From: Pelargonium cotyledonis
Lineage: Eukaryota > Streptophyta > Magnoliopsida > Geraniales > Geraniaceae
Reading direction: 5' to 3'
Length of the DNA: 32,181 nucleotides
NCBI GenBank assembly: GCA_036897625.1
Contig: JAYMTA010000294.1
Span: 1 to 32,181, forward strand
Shown: positions 1 to 10,867 of the stretch, in pieces
How positions within the stretch are numbered: position 1 is the first letter of the stretch
How the letters are laid out: each line of letters starts with the position of its first letter
Translations under genes and position numbers: made by a program
Notes under the pieces: model-generated
Database searches by the model: none
Seen by the model: the letters and a program-made list of their open reading frames with translations, nothing else
Told to the model about the DNA's origin: nothing

Positions 1-1201
1 AATGGAATATGAAATGCTAAAATGAATAAGTTGAGAAAACTATTTAAAACAATAATATTAGTAATAGGAAAAAATGAAACATATCATGTCATTTGGTTCC
101 ATTGGAAATCATATTCAGAGATAGAAAACAAGAGTTAACCAATTAATAACAAGTAAAATTGATTTCAATGATAAAATATATAAACAAGCTTGTGACCAGT
201 AAATTAACTAACATTTTAGAAAATGTAGAACATTTAAATGATTTACTAGAATTTTAATTTTTGGGTAAGAAAGTAGTTTTCTGAAATCATGCATGAAGTT
301 CATCAAGTGAAGGAGTTTCATTTAATAAAATAATAAAAATAAAACTAATAAATGGAGGAAGAACAATTTTGTCCCATCCATGAAAAATATGAATAAGGTT
401 GTGGAAGCAGCCATTTACGGTGTGGAAATAGCATTTTCTAAAAAAAAAAAAAACCTCATGTCATCTTATAAACTTACACTCGCCCTAAACCTTGCAAATC
501 AGGTATCAAGTTTTGGTCGGATTTTAGTTTCTAGCCATGAAATTGCAAGTTTGCTTGATCTAACCCGAAAATTTGTGACATTAAAACTAACCCGACTCAA
601 AAACTGGTTGGGTCATGAAAAGGCCAGGTCGAGTCTCAAGTGCCCACAGGTTTTGGATCCATATAGTTAAAAGTGCTCACCAGTATTGATTTGTGTTGTG
701 TCTTGATTCAGTCTCTGCTGCAAATAATTTGACAAAATGCGAGTTACCGTTGGACAATGGTATCCTATCCTAAATTTAGGTGGTAGGGTTGAGTGTTGCC
801 AATGATGTTCTTGTCTATATTACAAACATTTTTGGTAACATTCCAGCTGAAATGCTAAACACCAGTCAACAGCAGTAACAGCCAAAAACAAAAATCCGGG
901 CCGGTTTGAGAAATAGCTTTGTAAATTTACCCAATAGAGTGGCCATTTAGGAGATGAATAATCCCATTCCCAAAAGAAAAAAAGATCACTCATTGGTCTA
1001 CATGCAAGCTCATTCAATTTGCAGGAAGTTAGGGCAGTGCAGATATGGTGGATAAAGAAAGAAAACAGATCCACAATGACACAAGAATCCATGCATTAAG
1101 TTAACCAACCTAGAGTTTTAGATATCCCATGAATTACTTGCTGGAAAAAGGTTCAAAGTACTACAGACAGACTACAGAACACACTGCACTGCACAAAACC
1201 A
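1..1201. other. AT-rich flank and 3' region of the NRPE5-type gene
   Basis: No coding exon can be supported here. The part nearest 1201 is expected to hold the 3' UTR of the minus-strand gene that ends at 1202. The stretch around 540-640 has several short repeated words of the acccga/gggtc type that are common in plant intergenic DNA. The open frame at 380-670 has no recognisable domain and ends in this low-complexity stretch. Confidence 0.5.
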
Positions 1202-4129
1202 TCACCAGATGCATCGGTAAGTAACATGCAACCCCGTGATTTCGCCACTATATGTAAACTTCACCACCTGCCCTTTTTGAAGTCCATAGTACCGTGCAAT
1301 TGCATCTTTCTGTAGCATCCGAGGAAGCTGAAAAGTACAAAATAAAAACAAGAATCACCGGTGTCGAGTGAGATTAACAAGCAAACAAACTCATAAACAG
1401 TTTTGACTATTTGCCCCAAAAAAGTGGCTTGCAATCAAATAACGCAAGTATGCCAATGGTTTTCGATCACCTTGTAACCCATATCGACACCTTTCATAAA
1501 CAAGAAAGCATAAGCAAACGGTATGGAAGTAATAGCCAAACAAACAAAAAAGATGATATCCGTTGATCTTTCCTCTCATTAGGATTGCAAATTCATAGGA
1601 TGGAGGAATAGCCTTCTTCAGAACAAGTACTAACCTGCTTTTCTTGTATACTGTACTTTTTTAAGAGCTTTTTCTTCTCTTCCTCAGTTAAAACCCGATG
1701 CCTTGGCTTCAATACGTGCTTTGTGATATTAACAAGCAAATCAGTGATCTGACATCAAAGGAAACCACAATAAGTATACTAATAAATGAAAAGTTTCTTA
1801 ATTAGTTTACTATCTGGACATGAACAATAAAGATCAGTAAAAAATTATCAAAATTAACACAAGATATATTGAGAACTTCACATGCTCACATATAAGCAAT
1901 GATAGATATATTAAAAAACTGTGTAATTTTCATTAAAATAAGGAAAGAAGAGTTTTATGGAGTATTGATCATGAAAAGACTTTTTTCATTAACTGCAACT
2001 AAACAATTAATGTAGATCTGAGATCAAATCTTTTCCTCTTCTTAGTCTTCTAACCTGCCATTTACCAAAATAATAAAATCTGCAAAGTACAAACCAGAAC
2101 TCTGAACTTACATATCCTGCCCATCTTTCATTCTTAGAGCACGTCATTTTCTATAAACAAAATCCTTCAAACCAAAACTTATGTCCTTCCTACTTCTGTT
2201 ATCGACTAAAATTTCTGACTTATTGTAAATTAGAATTTCAGAAGAATTTGTGTTTCGCTGATTCATCTTCTCGGCCTTTCATGTACAGGCACACGGTTTG
2301 AAAAAAGTAATCCTTATTGTGCATCATTGTCTCATCTTAACACTTCTTAGCCTTTCACTAACTGCTAGTACTAGTTTGAATTTGCTATATCTCTGTTCTT
2401 AATCAATTTCCTTGGCTAGCAACTCTGAAATTTATGTCTTTTATTTTTCTCCTGTTTAGATTTTGATTTTGCAATAAAAGTGTCAGATTCATCTTCACAT
2501 GAACTATCTGTTATAACTACAATTTTTTTAACACATATATTTAATTTTAAATTATAAGTACCCCACTGTACAGATACCTAGTCTTTCTTGAAAAATAGTC
2601 ATACCGACGTACACGGTACATACCGCACCGGGTATTCGGGATTCATAGGTTCTACAAATTCTGTACATTTTTATGTGCCTTCTCTGTCCCCTCATAAGTA
2701 AATATACAAAATCAAATTAAGTGAAGAAGTGGAAAAAATAAAATAAAGGAGTAATTTATAATAGACAACATACCTGGAATATCTCAACTTTGAATGGGAA
2801 AAGTTCAATAGCCTTTTGAGCTTGGTTCGTGATTTGGTTTTGCAATATTAATACCATTGTAGTTAAAGTATCCCTGTTAACAAGCTGAGATGTAATTAAG
2901 CGGACTGAATTAACTTTCACAACACCAGGGCCGCAAAAGATGACCATAATCTGTCACAAGAACAACTAATTACTTGTTAAAAATAAGAAGTTAAATAGCT
3001 CCTCATAAAAATACCAATGCACCTTGACAAGATCACTTAGTGCACCTGATTGCAATGCCCAGATCAATATAATCATTCAAAAAAATCTCATGAAAAACCC
3101 CTAGTCCAAAGTTACATCAAAGAACATTGATTGTCAAACTTGAAATAGACCAATTTATCATATGTGTATTGTGGACACATGAATTGGAAATTATGAACAA
3201 ATTCATCAAATTTCATAGAGCAACCAAACACACTCAGAGCAATGTAGGCAAATGACACATGCAAACTCAGATACCTAATAAGGAGGCAAACATGAAATCA
3301 ATTCAAGATGAACAAACAATTCCTAGCATCACGAACACATGCAGACATAAATGTCATCAGAAACACCCACCTTAACAAGATCCCTTAGTGCACTTGATAG
3401 CACTACCCAGTTCAATATAATCATTTAAAAAAAAATACACTCATTAAAAGCTCCTACTTCATATTTACGTCAAAGAACATTGATTGTCAAACTTGAAATT
3501 GACCCATTTATCAGATGTGTATTATGGACACATGTATTGGACATTATGAACATATTCATCAAATGTCATAGAGCAAGTAAACAAAGTATGTACTGGTCAC
3601 AATTCATAAGAGACTAAACAGAACACACAGAGTAATGTAGGCAAATGACACATGCAAACTCAGATACCTAATAAAGGGGCAAACAAGAAATTAAGTCATG
3701 ATGAACAAGCAATTCCTAGCATCACGAACACATGCAAACATAAATGTCTTCAGAATCACCCACCATACAATCAAAGGAATCAAAAACTAAAACCAAATAA
3801 ACCTCTTGAGCTCCAATTTCTCGAGAAACCAAACCGGAATTGAACCAAAAAAGGCTAGAATTAGGGGTATATACCCGTTTGGAGGGATCGGTCCGGTGGT
3901 GGGCGGAGAAGCGGAGGTTTTCGTAATCGGGGTTTTGGCCGTGAACGGCTCGGAATTCTTGGAGGGAGAGGTCGATTTCGGAGGCGGGAACGACATAGCC
4001 TCTGTCCCGGAGCATCTCGAGAACAGTCCTGCGCGACAGGTAGTACCTGTGACTGTCCGTGGAACCTTCGTCCACGTAGTTGCTCAAGCACATTCCCAGT
4101 GCCTCCCCGTTCACATCCCCTCCGTCCAT
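1202..4129 (-). CDS. NRPE5: DNA-directed RNA polymerase subunit 5, Pol V type (RPB5 family), four exons
   Basis: This is an RPB5-family subunit of a nuclear RNA polymerase. The exons, in transcript order, are 4129-3875, 2950-2774, 1748-1635 and 1327-1202. All junctions are GT-AG and phase 0, giving 223 residues. The N-terminal jaw domain carries SHRYYLSRR and MLRDRGY (about residues 25-45). The middle exon has the FCGPGVVKVN strand and ends in KVEIFQ. The C-terminal assembly domain has ITDLLVNITKHVLKP, LTEEEKKKLL, QLPRMLQKDAIARYYGL and KGQVVK, and ends in YRCIW. An N-terminal extension before the RYYLSRR helix and the CGPG strand match the plant Pol V paralogue (NRPE5) better than the shorter Pol II subunit, so I infer a role in RNA-directed DNA methylation. 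The family call is firm; the Pol V assignment is likely. Intron 1 (2951-3874) contains a tandem duplication. Confidence 0.93.
3021..3763. repeat. Tandem duplication in intron 1 of the NRPE5-type gene
   Basis: Two diverged copies lie head to tail. Copy 1 is about 3021-3368 and copy 2 about 3369-3763. Both contain aagatc-cttagtgcac near the start, caaagaacattgattgtcaa in the middle, and gcaatgtaggcaaatgacac-like and aattcctagcatcacgaaca blocks near the end. Copy 2 is longer because of roughly 45 extra bases around 3580-3625. No terminal inverted repeat or coding sequence is evident, so this looks like a local duplication and not an inserted transposon. Confidence 0.88.
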
Positions 4130-4940
4130 GTCTCTGTCTCTGTAAAATCACCGTCGATTGGTTCAGTTAGGTCAGTGATGGCTGTTGTAAAATCTATTGA
4201 AGCCGATGCCAAGAGGACGATTGGGGGGAGATTTTTGTCGTTACTCAACGGTGAGGTAGCTGCGTGAACGGTGGGATTTAGAGCCTTGAGTTTTGGGAGT
4301 TGTGGCCAATGGAAAGGAGCTGTGAGCGAAATATAGACGGTGGTGAGGGCGTAATTATCAGTTTCGAAATGACTGTAGACTGACACTTGAGTTCTGTTCA
4401 ATCACTGTGGTCGAGTGACTGAGGACTGCTTTGACCACTGAGCAGCAAAACCGTACCAACAAAACAGGCACATGTTCCCAGTAATGGGCCTTCAAGATCC
4501 AATCATGTTTCAAGCCCAACAATTATTTCACAGGCCCTCAAGTTCATTAGTTGTTGTCGTTTTTGTTGCTTACAACAAAAGTCGAAGCGGATTCACGAGT
4601 AGCACAAAATTGGCACATTTAAGTTATATCACACTCATGTTAATTCATATTCGAACTGGGTAGGACCATAAAAGCGGAGAAGTTCTATTAAGTTGTAACG
4701 AAGTTGCATTATTAAAGACTCAAACTCGAAACCTCAGTATCAGAAAATGCAGTTGCGTTAAAACTTGGTGGAAAAAGTTTTGCTGTTGTAAATGTGAAGT
4801 TTAGGATTAGGAACTATAAAGGAACCTTATGAACGAAATATTCGGTCCTTCATTTAAAAAATTGTACTGCTTAGGGGAAAAATTAGATTTGGTAATAGTA
4901 ATTTAAAGGTCAAATAGACCGAATGTGCTTTGTTATAGCG
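4130..4940. other. Upstream region of the NRPE5-type gene, no further gene seen
   Basis: About 270 bases adjoining the start codon at 4129 are relatively GC-rich and probably hold the 5' UTR and core promoter of the minus-strand gene. Several open frames on both strands overlap exon 1 and this GC-rich stretch; they have no domain and are treated as shadows. The rest is AT-rich with nothing recognised. Confidence 0.4.
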
Positions 4941-5112
4941 TTAACAGGGTGATCATATACGTTTCGTTATACTATTTGGAAATTCATAACTGAGACCTCG
5001 AGAACTAAGTGGAAGAACCCACTAGTGGTTAACAAGGCGGTCATATACGTTCTATTATACCATTTGGAAGTTCATAGTTGAGACCTCGATAGACCAAGTG
5101 AAGTAACCCACT
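4941..5112. repeat. Direct repeat, two copies, period 88 bp
   Basis: Copy 1 starts at 4941 and copy 2 at 5029. Both read ttaaca-gg-g-tcatatacgtt, then a ttatac-atttggaa block, then gttgagacctcga or its close variant, and end in aacccac. The copies differ by scattered substitutions. The wording resembles decayed plant repetitive DNA, but I cannot assign a family. Confidence 0.8.
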
Positions 5113-5140
5113 TGTTCTATTGAGTGTTCGTTATCTGATA

Positions 5141-5350
5141 CTTCTTCCGTCTCAAAATGAGTGTCCTATTTTCCTTGTATTTTTGTTCCAAAATGAGTAT
5201 ATTGTTTTCTTTTTTAGTAAGTTAGTTATGCATAAATTGTCAATAATATCCTTATGAAAAGTTAGTAAGGATCTCTCAACACATGATCTCGATAATACAA
5301 TAGTAAACATACCTTACTAACTAATTACTCAATAATTTTTCTCAAAATAG
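5141..5350. mobile_element. Stowaway-like MITE, decayed copy 1
   Basis: After a TA dinucleotide at 5139-5140 the sequence starts cttcttccgtctcaaaatga, a degenerate form of the CTCCCTCCGTCC terminus typical of plant Tc1/mariner-related Stowaway MITEs. It continues with agttagttatgcat-aattgtcaa, shared with the copies near 18240 and 24100. An internal inverted pair, agttagtaagg (about 5261) and ccttactaact (about 5311), could form a hairpin. The right terminus is not clear, so the end coordinate is approximate. Confidence 0.6.
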
Positions 5351-5728
5351 ATTATTATTTATAGAGCATGAAGGACAATATGATCACATATTCACATGGA
5401 GAAGGCCAGCCATAACCAGACTCATTCAGTTCTCTTTAGCTCTACATAGGCTTGATGCTCTATTTCCATGCAACAAAAAACAATAATCGATGGCTCAAAT
5501 TTACATCACCACCATTTCTATAAACTTTCAAGAACAAACACTTCTAACTCTATACATATCACTATTACGCTTGTTAGGAAATAAATCTGTAATTTATCTT
5601 TGCCCCCACAAATCCAGTGACAAACAATGCCAGACTCCAGCAGACATGATTGAGCAGCCATTTCATGATACCAAACAACAAGAGGAAACAAACCTAGCTT
5701 TTGGTTTGGGTGGATCCATAAAAACGAA

Positions 5729-7073
5729 TTAAGAGAAGTAGATGTGATAATAATTCGCATATTGGCAAGCAGCTGAAGCTCGCATCCCGACAGCAGTGGT
5801 CACACGGCACCTGCCATAGAAAAAGAAGAAGCTTTTATGCATGAAACATACAGTGGTTGGATGTTGGCACGAGTCGAGTATATGTAAATGTGCACATGCA
5901 TTCCATCAGAGGAGCTCAATCATTGTTGTCCTATCTTATTTTCGCAAATTCAATTATATAGCTTAATACCGTGTATGCAGAGACATGATGAAATATTCAG
6001 AGAGGGCGCAAAAAATGCTGTCCCTCATAACTACGTAACTGAAATCAAACAAAGCATAAAAATGGACAAGCATATGTACCCATCTTTGAAGGCAACATTG
6101 ACCTCTGAGCACAAGTGGCAGTCGCCATCAAAAGTTATGGAGGTGTCCTTATCCTCGACGAGTCTTTCAACTGTTCCATGAACTGCATAGTTGGAGCCAT
6201 ATTCTTTAGAGATTTGAATAGCATTAGATCTCACGATGCCATGGCGGCAAAAATCAATGTGTAGAGATAGCAACTGGCGAACCAACAAACTTACTCAACA
6301 ATGAAGGTATTGTCTAAGGCTACCTGAAAATCATATTAAGAAAACGATTCAGTTTCTACTGGAAGCTCTTTATATAAAGAAAATAAAACGATATACAAGA
6401 AGCAGAGTTTTTCATAAGATTCCAAGAACATTGCCCATGCTATCATTGTATATGAAGATCCTGCAGTTTCCAATATTCAAGGTTGCTTCCAGCAGATCAA
6501 GTTAATATAAAAAGTATTAACAAATAAAGGAATTTAAATGAGATTATCAATTAATGTATTACTTTTTATGCACTCAGCCAATTTGCATCTGATCAAAAGC
6601 TTGCCTGACAAAAAAAAGAAACTGACTTTTGGACATGGACCATATATCAAATTCAAAGGCATAGAAAACATAAAAGTAAATTAATTCGGATAACTAGAGT
6701 AAAATAGAATCTAAAGCCCTCTTCCTTTTGTGTAACCAGCACAACCTAAAAGCTACTTAAAAGCATTTCCACACCTGTGATGCTAAGATCATCCCGAATG
6801 CGGGTTGCCAATATGTAATATCATCTATACTGTTAGAAATCTGGCTTCAAAGTTTCAGTTCAGCTGGCAGTGACCAAAAGCTGATAGCTATTCTTTAATC
6901 TAGATAAACCAACAAGATTGGCAAAAGAAAGAATAAATTACAAGCAAATATAATCTTCTATGTATAAATCTGCTATTCTTTTAAAGAGAAATGTCAATTA
7001 CTTTTTTTACTGAGGCATACAGAACAATGCAGCACCAAAAGAGCAAAAGAAACACAACCCACTGGCTGCTCAT
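5729..7073 (-). CDS. Provisional small secreted protein, unrecognised, three exons
   Basis: I do not recognise this gene. The best model joins exon A at 7073-7011 (or to 7002, also phase 0), exon B at 6273-6080 and exon C at 5810-5729, giving about 112-115 residues. Exon A encodes MSSQWVVFLLLFWCC and a further hydrophobic run, which looks like a signal peptide. Exon B contains EYGSNYAVHGTVERLVEDKD and ends CHLCSEVNVAFKDG. Exon C continues in phase as CRVTTAVGMRASAACQY and stops after YHIYFS. The B-C junction uses GT-AG and keeps the frame, which supports it. The A-B junction is weaker: the acceptor near 6274 is only fair, and a better acceptor near 6325 leads into stops. A missing exon inside the 700-base A-B gap is possible. 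The mature chain would have about five cysteines. Confidence 0.42.
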
Positions 7074-7710
7074 TCAGAGCTCGGTAAATTCTCTTGTGCC
7101 TGAATCTGGCGTCTAAAGAAATATCACTATAATTAAAGTAACATTTCATGAATCATTGAGTTATGAAGAAAGGCAAATATGCTCATGTTTATAACTCTAT
7201 CATGCCTCGGTATCCCAAGCCAGGATTCAATCACATAGACAAACGTTCAGCCTCTGAAATTTCAAAGTTTCGAAGGCAAGTAAAGCTTAATCACATGAAC
7301 AAGATATGGCTAAAAAAATCAACTTCCCCCACCTACATTATAAAATGGGAATACTTCAACACAACTCAAGTTCTGGTGAACTATCAATTCCTAGTTTCTA
7401 CAGAGTACAGATTGGGGTGCCTAGTGGCGTAACAAACTGAAATTCGCAATATGGAACACAACACATTACACATTCATCGTAACAAGCATAAAAAATATGT
7501 TACTTTTCATTTCATGCAGTTCAAAGAGACAATGAATTGAATGAACAATAGAACACAGCAGCTGAAAACTATGAACAGATCGAAAAGAAATAAAACCTTA
7601 AATAAACATAGTTTCCGGTCAATATGGTAGTCATAAAATTAGCATACTGAAGAGATTCTCAAGCCAAATACAAAAACTATATGCATTAGTACCGAACCAG
7701 CATTCAGTGT
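7074..7710. other. Gap between two same-strand genes
   Basis: This gap should hold the 3' UTR of the glutaredoxin-like gene (downstream of 7711 on the minus strand) and the promoter or 5' UTR of the provisional small gene. It is AT-rich. The open frame at 7163-7432 on the plus strand shows no domain and is not supported. Confidence 0.4.
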
Positions 7711-8838
7711 TCATGAGCAGCAACCACGACACCTTATCCAGCCATTCTCATTGCAATCAGGACACCTTCTCAACTGTCCTTTCTCTTCCTCAAAGATCTT
7801 TCTACTGCCACAACAATTCGGGCAAGGAACAAACCTAGCATCTCCACAGCTCTTGCAGACAAACCCAGGATCCCGAACCGGAAGCCCCTCCAAAAGCTTT
7901 GTCATTTCTCCAGCTTCATTGAGTTGCCTAATCTCATCAGCACCCCCAATATGCTTCCCACGAATAAAAACTTGTGGCAAGGTCACTGCTTTAGCTCCTA
8001 GCACATTTTGCAATTCCTTTCTATAGGCAGAGTCCATTGATATGTCTCTTTCATCAACAGGAACTCTTAAGCCCCTAAATATCATCCTAACCGAACAGCA
8101 ATCCTCGTACGTCTTCCTGATTCCTCTCAAGCTAGTAAAATATAGTACAATCCTATCCTCTGTTTCAGGTAAGCTGAAGGAGCTATTGGGTTTTTGGGGA
8201 TTTTCAGGAGGAGAAGTGATTACATGTTTCACCATTTTTGCCTGGTTAAAGCTCAATTGCCTAGACGATAATGCACGCCTGTAACTAGCAGCCACATTTG
8301 GGTCCATTTTCGCAAGCAAAGCTTCCTCGGACAAGTGCTGCCACAGCGGCTTCGATGACGGCGGCGAATACGATTCTAAGGCCCCGAGCAGTTTCTTCGA
8401 AGACCCATCACTACCCAGACACTGAAATGAACTGGGTTTGTTCAGGGACTCGACGGAACCATCAAAAGCCACCGCATTGCGCTTCGCAACCGCGCCGGCG
8501 TCGAAGTCGCAGTCGTCCAGGCCGTCCATGAGCTCCCAGGCGTTGATCACGGAGTCTGGGGACAGCGAGTCTCCCCGGTTTGTAGGGGAGCGATCCTGGG
8601 CGGTCAAGTTGGGGTTTTGAATGTCGATGAGGAGGAGGGAACCATAGGTGGTGGAGGTGAGAGAGACCAAGTGGTGGGTGTCGCCTTTTTGAAGAGGTGG
8701 GTGGTGAACCGGTGGGGTCCGAAGAGACAGAGCTCCGGCGACCGGAGATGAAGAGAATGAGGATGAGGAATGGGAAAAGGAAGGGTCTTGGGAGGTGTTG
8801 GTGATGAGGGTATTGGGTCTGGAAGCATAGCAGCCCAT
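7711..8838 (-). CDS. Glutaredoxin-like protein with C-terminal Cys-rich (zinc-finger-like) domain
   Basis: This intronless gene encodes 375 residues and starts at MGCYASRP, a context suited to N-myristoylation at Gly2 and palmitoylation at Cys3, so membrane attachment is likely. Residues about 50-65 (HHLVSLTSTTYGSLLL) and about 100 (INAWELMDGLDD) are conserved marks of this plant family. Residues 229-320 form a glutaredoxin fold: RIVLYFTS strand, the TLPQVF cis-proline segment and the HIGGADEI motif. The classical CxxC active site after the first strand is absent and reads LRGIRKTYEDC, which is usual for this subgroup. Residues 328-374 carry four CxxC-type pairs (CKSC, CPNC, CPDC, CRGC), resembling a DnaJ-type zinc-binding region. 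A redox-sensing or iron-sulfur or zinc-linked role is inferred; dithiol reductase activity is unlikely. The 5' flank (8839 upward) is purine-rich on the plus strand. Confidence 0.95.
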   Translation of the reverse strand: MGCYASRPNTLITNTSQDPSFSHSSSSFSSSPVAGALSLRTPPVHHPPLQKGDTHHLVSLTSTTYGSLLLIDIQNPNLTAQDRSPTNRGDSLSPDSVINAWELMDGLDDCDFDAGAVAKRNAVAFDGSVESLNKPSSFQCLGSDGSSKKLLGALESYSPPSSKPLWQHLSEEALLAKMDPNVAASYRRALSSRQLSFNQAKMVKHVITSPPENPQKPNSSFSLPETEDRIVLYFTSLRGIRKTYEDCCSVRMIFRGLRVPVDERDISMDSAYRKELQNVLGAKAVTLPQVFIRGKHIGGADEIRQLNEAGEMTKLLEGLPVRDPGFVCKSCGDARFVPCPNCCGSRKIFEEEKGQLRRCPDCNENGWIRCRGCCS

Positions 8839-10867
8839 GAATGATCTCTGTACTTTTTGGTAGGAACTCTAGCTTGTCTTCTTAAGGGATTATTGATTGC
8901 TTATGGGAGGGTGATTGTGTGCAAGTTAGAGGCTTAGATGGAAAGGAGTGGTAATGGGTTGGGTGAGAGTGAGCTTTCAGGAGAGTTGGGTAAGGAGCAT
9001 GAAGAAGATGAAGATGAAGATGTTCAATAAATGGTGCTGCGCTGGTTATGAGCCAGAGGTTGAAGAAGAAGAAGAAGGGTTTAGGAGTTGGGACATAGGA
9101 GGAGGAAATGTTTTTGTAAAGTGAAGTAGATGTGCATGTGATTTGATGAAAGGAGGCCTTTCTGGCTTGGGCCCATCCATGGAGCCTGGAGCTCTTTAAG
9201 ATCAGGAGCTTTCTTTTTCTTTTTCAAGTTTCAATGGGAATAAAAAAAAAAAAAACTCTTTTTGTTTATTTTCATTGTTACGAGGAGAGTTAAGCTTCTT
9301 CTCAGGAATAATAATACGGTTACGGTGCACGTTTTAGCATGTCGATAAGAGGATATGTTCATTTTAATATATATGAAGCTCGAGTATTGGTCGATAATTG
9401 AAAGTTTAATTTGAGCATGTAGGAGAGGTTTCATTTGGGTTGCACAACCAGTCACGCGTGAAGAGATGAAGGAATATTTAGAGAAGGCAAAAAAGTTCGT
9501 AAGTTATCACTTGGTAAAACCGACATAAAACATGAGTCCACTGAGCAACACTCGCACGATAGGTGAAAATCAAAACTCATAGCAAGAAAGAAATTAGGTT
9601 ACTCGGTGAAAATCCATATTGTCTAGACTACCAGGGTACCCAACTTTGGAGGTGGTATTCTTCAACTAAAAAAATTATTGTACTTCAGGTGGTATATATG
9701 ACCTGCTTCCATAATAATGTTGCCAATATGGTTTTGGGAGAGGTCAAGGAGAAGTCAACACATATAGCTGCTGACTTTTGAACTGAACAAAAAAGACAAT
9801 TCTTACCATGTGAAGCTAGCAGGTGGTGACTTATGATAAGATTTTGATCATAAACCCTAGCAAACATTGTTGTAGCAGTAGAAAAGCATTATATATTTTG
9901 CAATTTTATGAGCCAAACCAATTAGATGACAGTGAAGTTCATAAACTAATTAGAGGTATAGTTTGATAACAAACACATTATATAGTATTTGATGGAATGG
10001 TGATTTTAAGCTTCAGAATCACAAACAATGGAGTCAAGTTTCATTAGCAGAAGCACTAACAATTTTACTTGTCCTTTTCGTCTTCTCTTGGTTCAGTTCA
10101 GACACAGCACTGCATTTTCACGTGAAAATTCAATTGTTAAAGTACTGGGGACCAACACCACTCTCTCTATGATCTTTTCTTTTCAATTTATGGTTCTTGC
10201 CACAACCAAGAGGTGGTCAGAGTAACAAACTTTATACTCTTCTTAATCAAATCAATTCAATTCAACAAACCAATGCATTATATATAATCTCAGCCCATTT
10301 TTTTTCGGAAAAGTTTTTTTCTATGTATAGATTTTTTCACGTATTTTCACATGTATTTCCTACTTTTTTAATGAAAATGTTTAGGACAGTAGATAGATAA
10401 GTTTTAATATTTTAATGAATTTATTACAAATGTCAATATTTTGTACCTATTTTATTATAGATCTTAAAAAAAAATCGAATAAATTCTTTTTCGTAAGATT
10501 TGACGTATTATAATAAGTTTTTACAATTTGTTAGTGTATAACTCATAAACGTTTATATATTAAAAATCGTATATATAATTTTTCTTCACTTAAATAAATA
10601 AATGTAAGTAAATATATTATAACATTGAAAAATATCTATTTTTACCCTAAATATTTTCATTAGTTATACTAAATACATGAAAAATATAAAAAATACATGT
10701 GTGAATACTCATCCTTTTTTTTATGTGCTAGTCCTCGGTCAAATTTTTATGGGCTAAACCTCATTCAAAACAACCGGAAGTTGTCACGGTACAAATTAAC
10801 ATTTCTATTCATCATGATAAATTTATGGATACAAAATCTTAAAACTGACAGAGATGGATAGGTAGAG
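8839..10867. other. Intergenic DNA upstream of the glutaredoxin-like gene
   Basis: The first 300 bases probably contain the 5' UTR and promoter of the minus-strand gene. They include a run of gaagat/gaa triplets at about 9001-9080, which reads as a CT-rich tract in the transcript direction. Beyond about 9250 the DNA is AT-rich with only short open frames lacking any domain. The 10300-10730 stretch is extremely AT-rich. I see no gene here. Confidence 0.5.

Noticed and set aside
380..670. Open frame of 96 codons on the plus strand
   Set aside because: It has no recognisable domain, a poly-Lys run from a poly(A) tract, and ends in low-complexity repeats; nothing suggests coding.
3021..3763. CRISPR-like or satellite array
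   Set aside because: There are only two long diverged units with no short regular repeats and spacers, so it is a simple tandem duplication.
3806..4267. Open frame of 153 codons on the plus strand
   Set aside because: It is antisense to exon 1 of the NRPE5-type gene and owes its length to the GC-rich exon.
6300..6330. Coding exon starting after the good acceptor near 6325 (VALDNTFIV reading)
   Set aside because: All three frames meet a stop before reaching the open frame of exon B, and using the next donor would leave an intron of only about 21 bases.
8298..8620. Overlapping open frames opposite the glutaredoxin-like gene
   Set aside because: They are antisense shadows of a GC-rich coding exon with no domain of their own.
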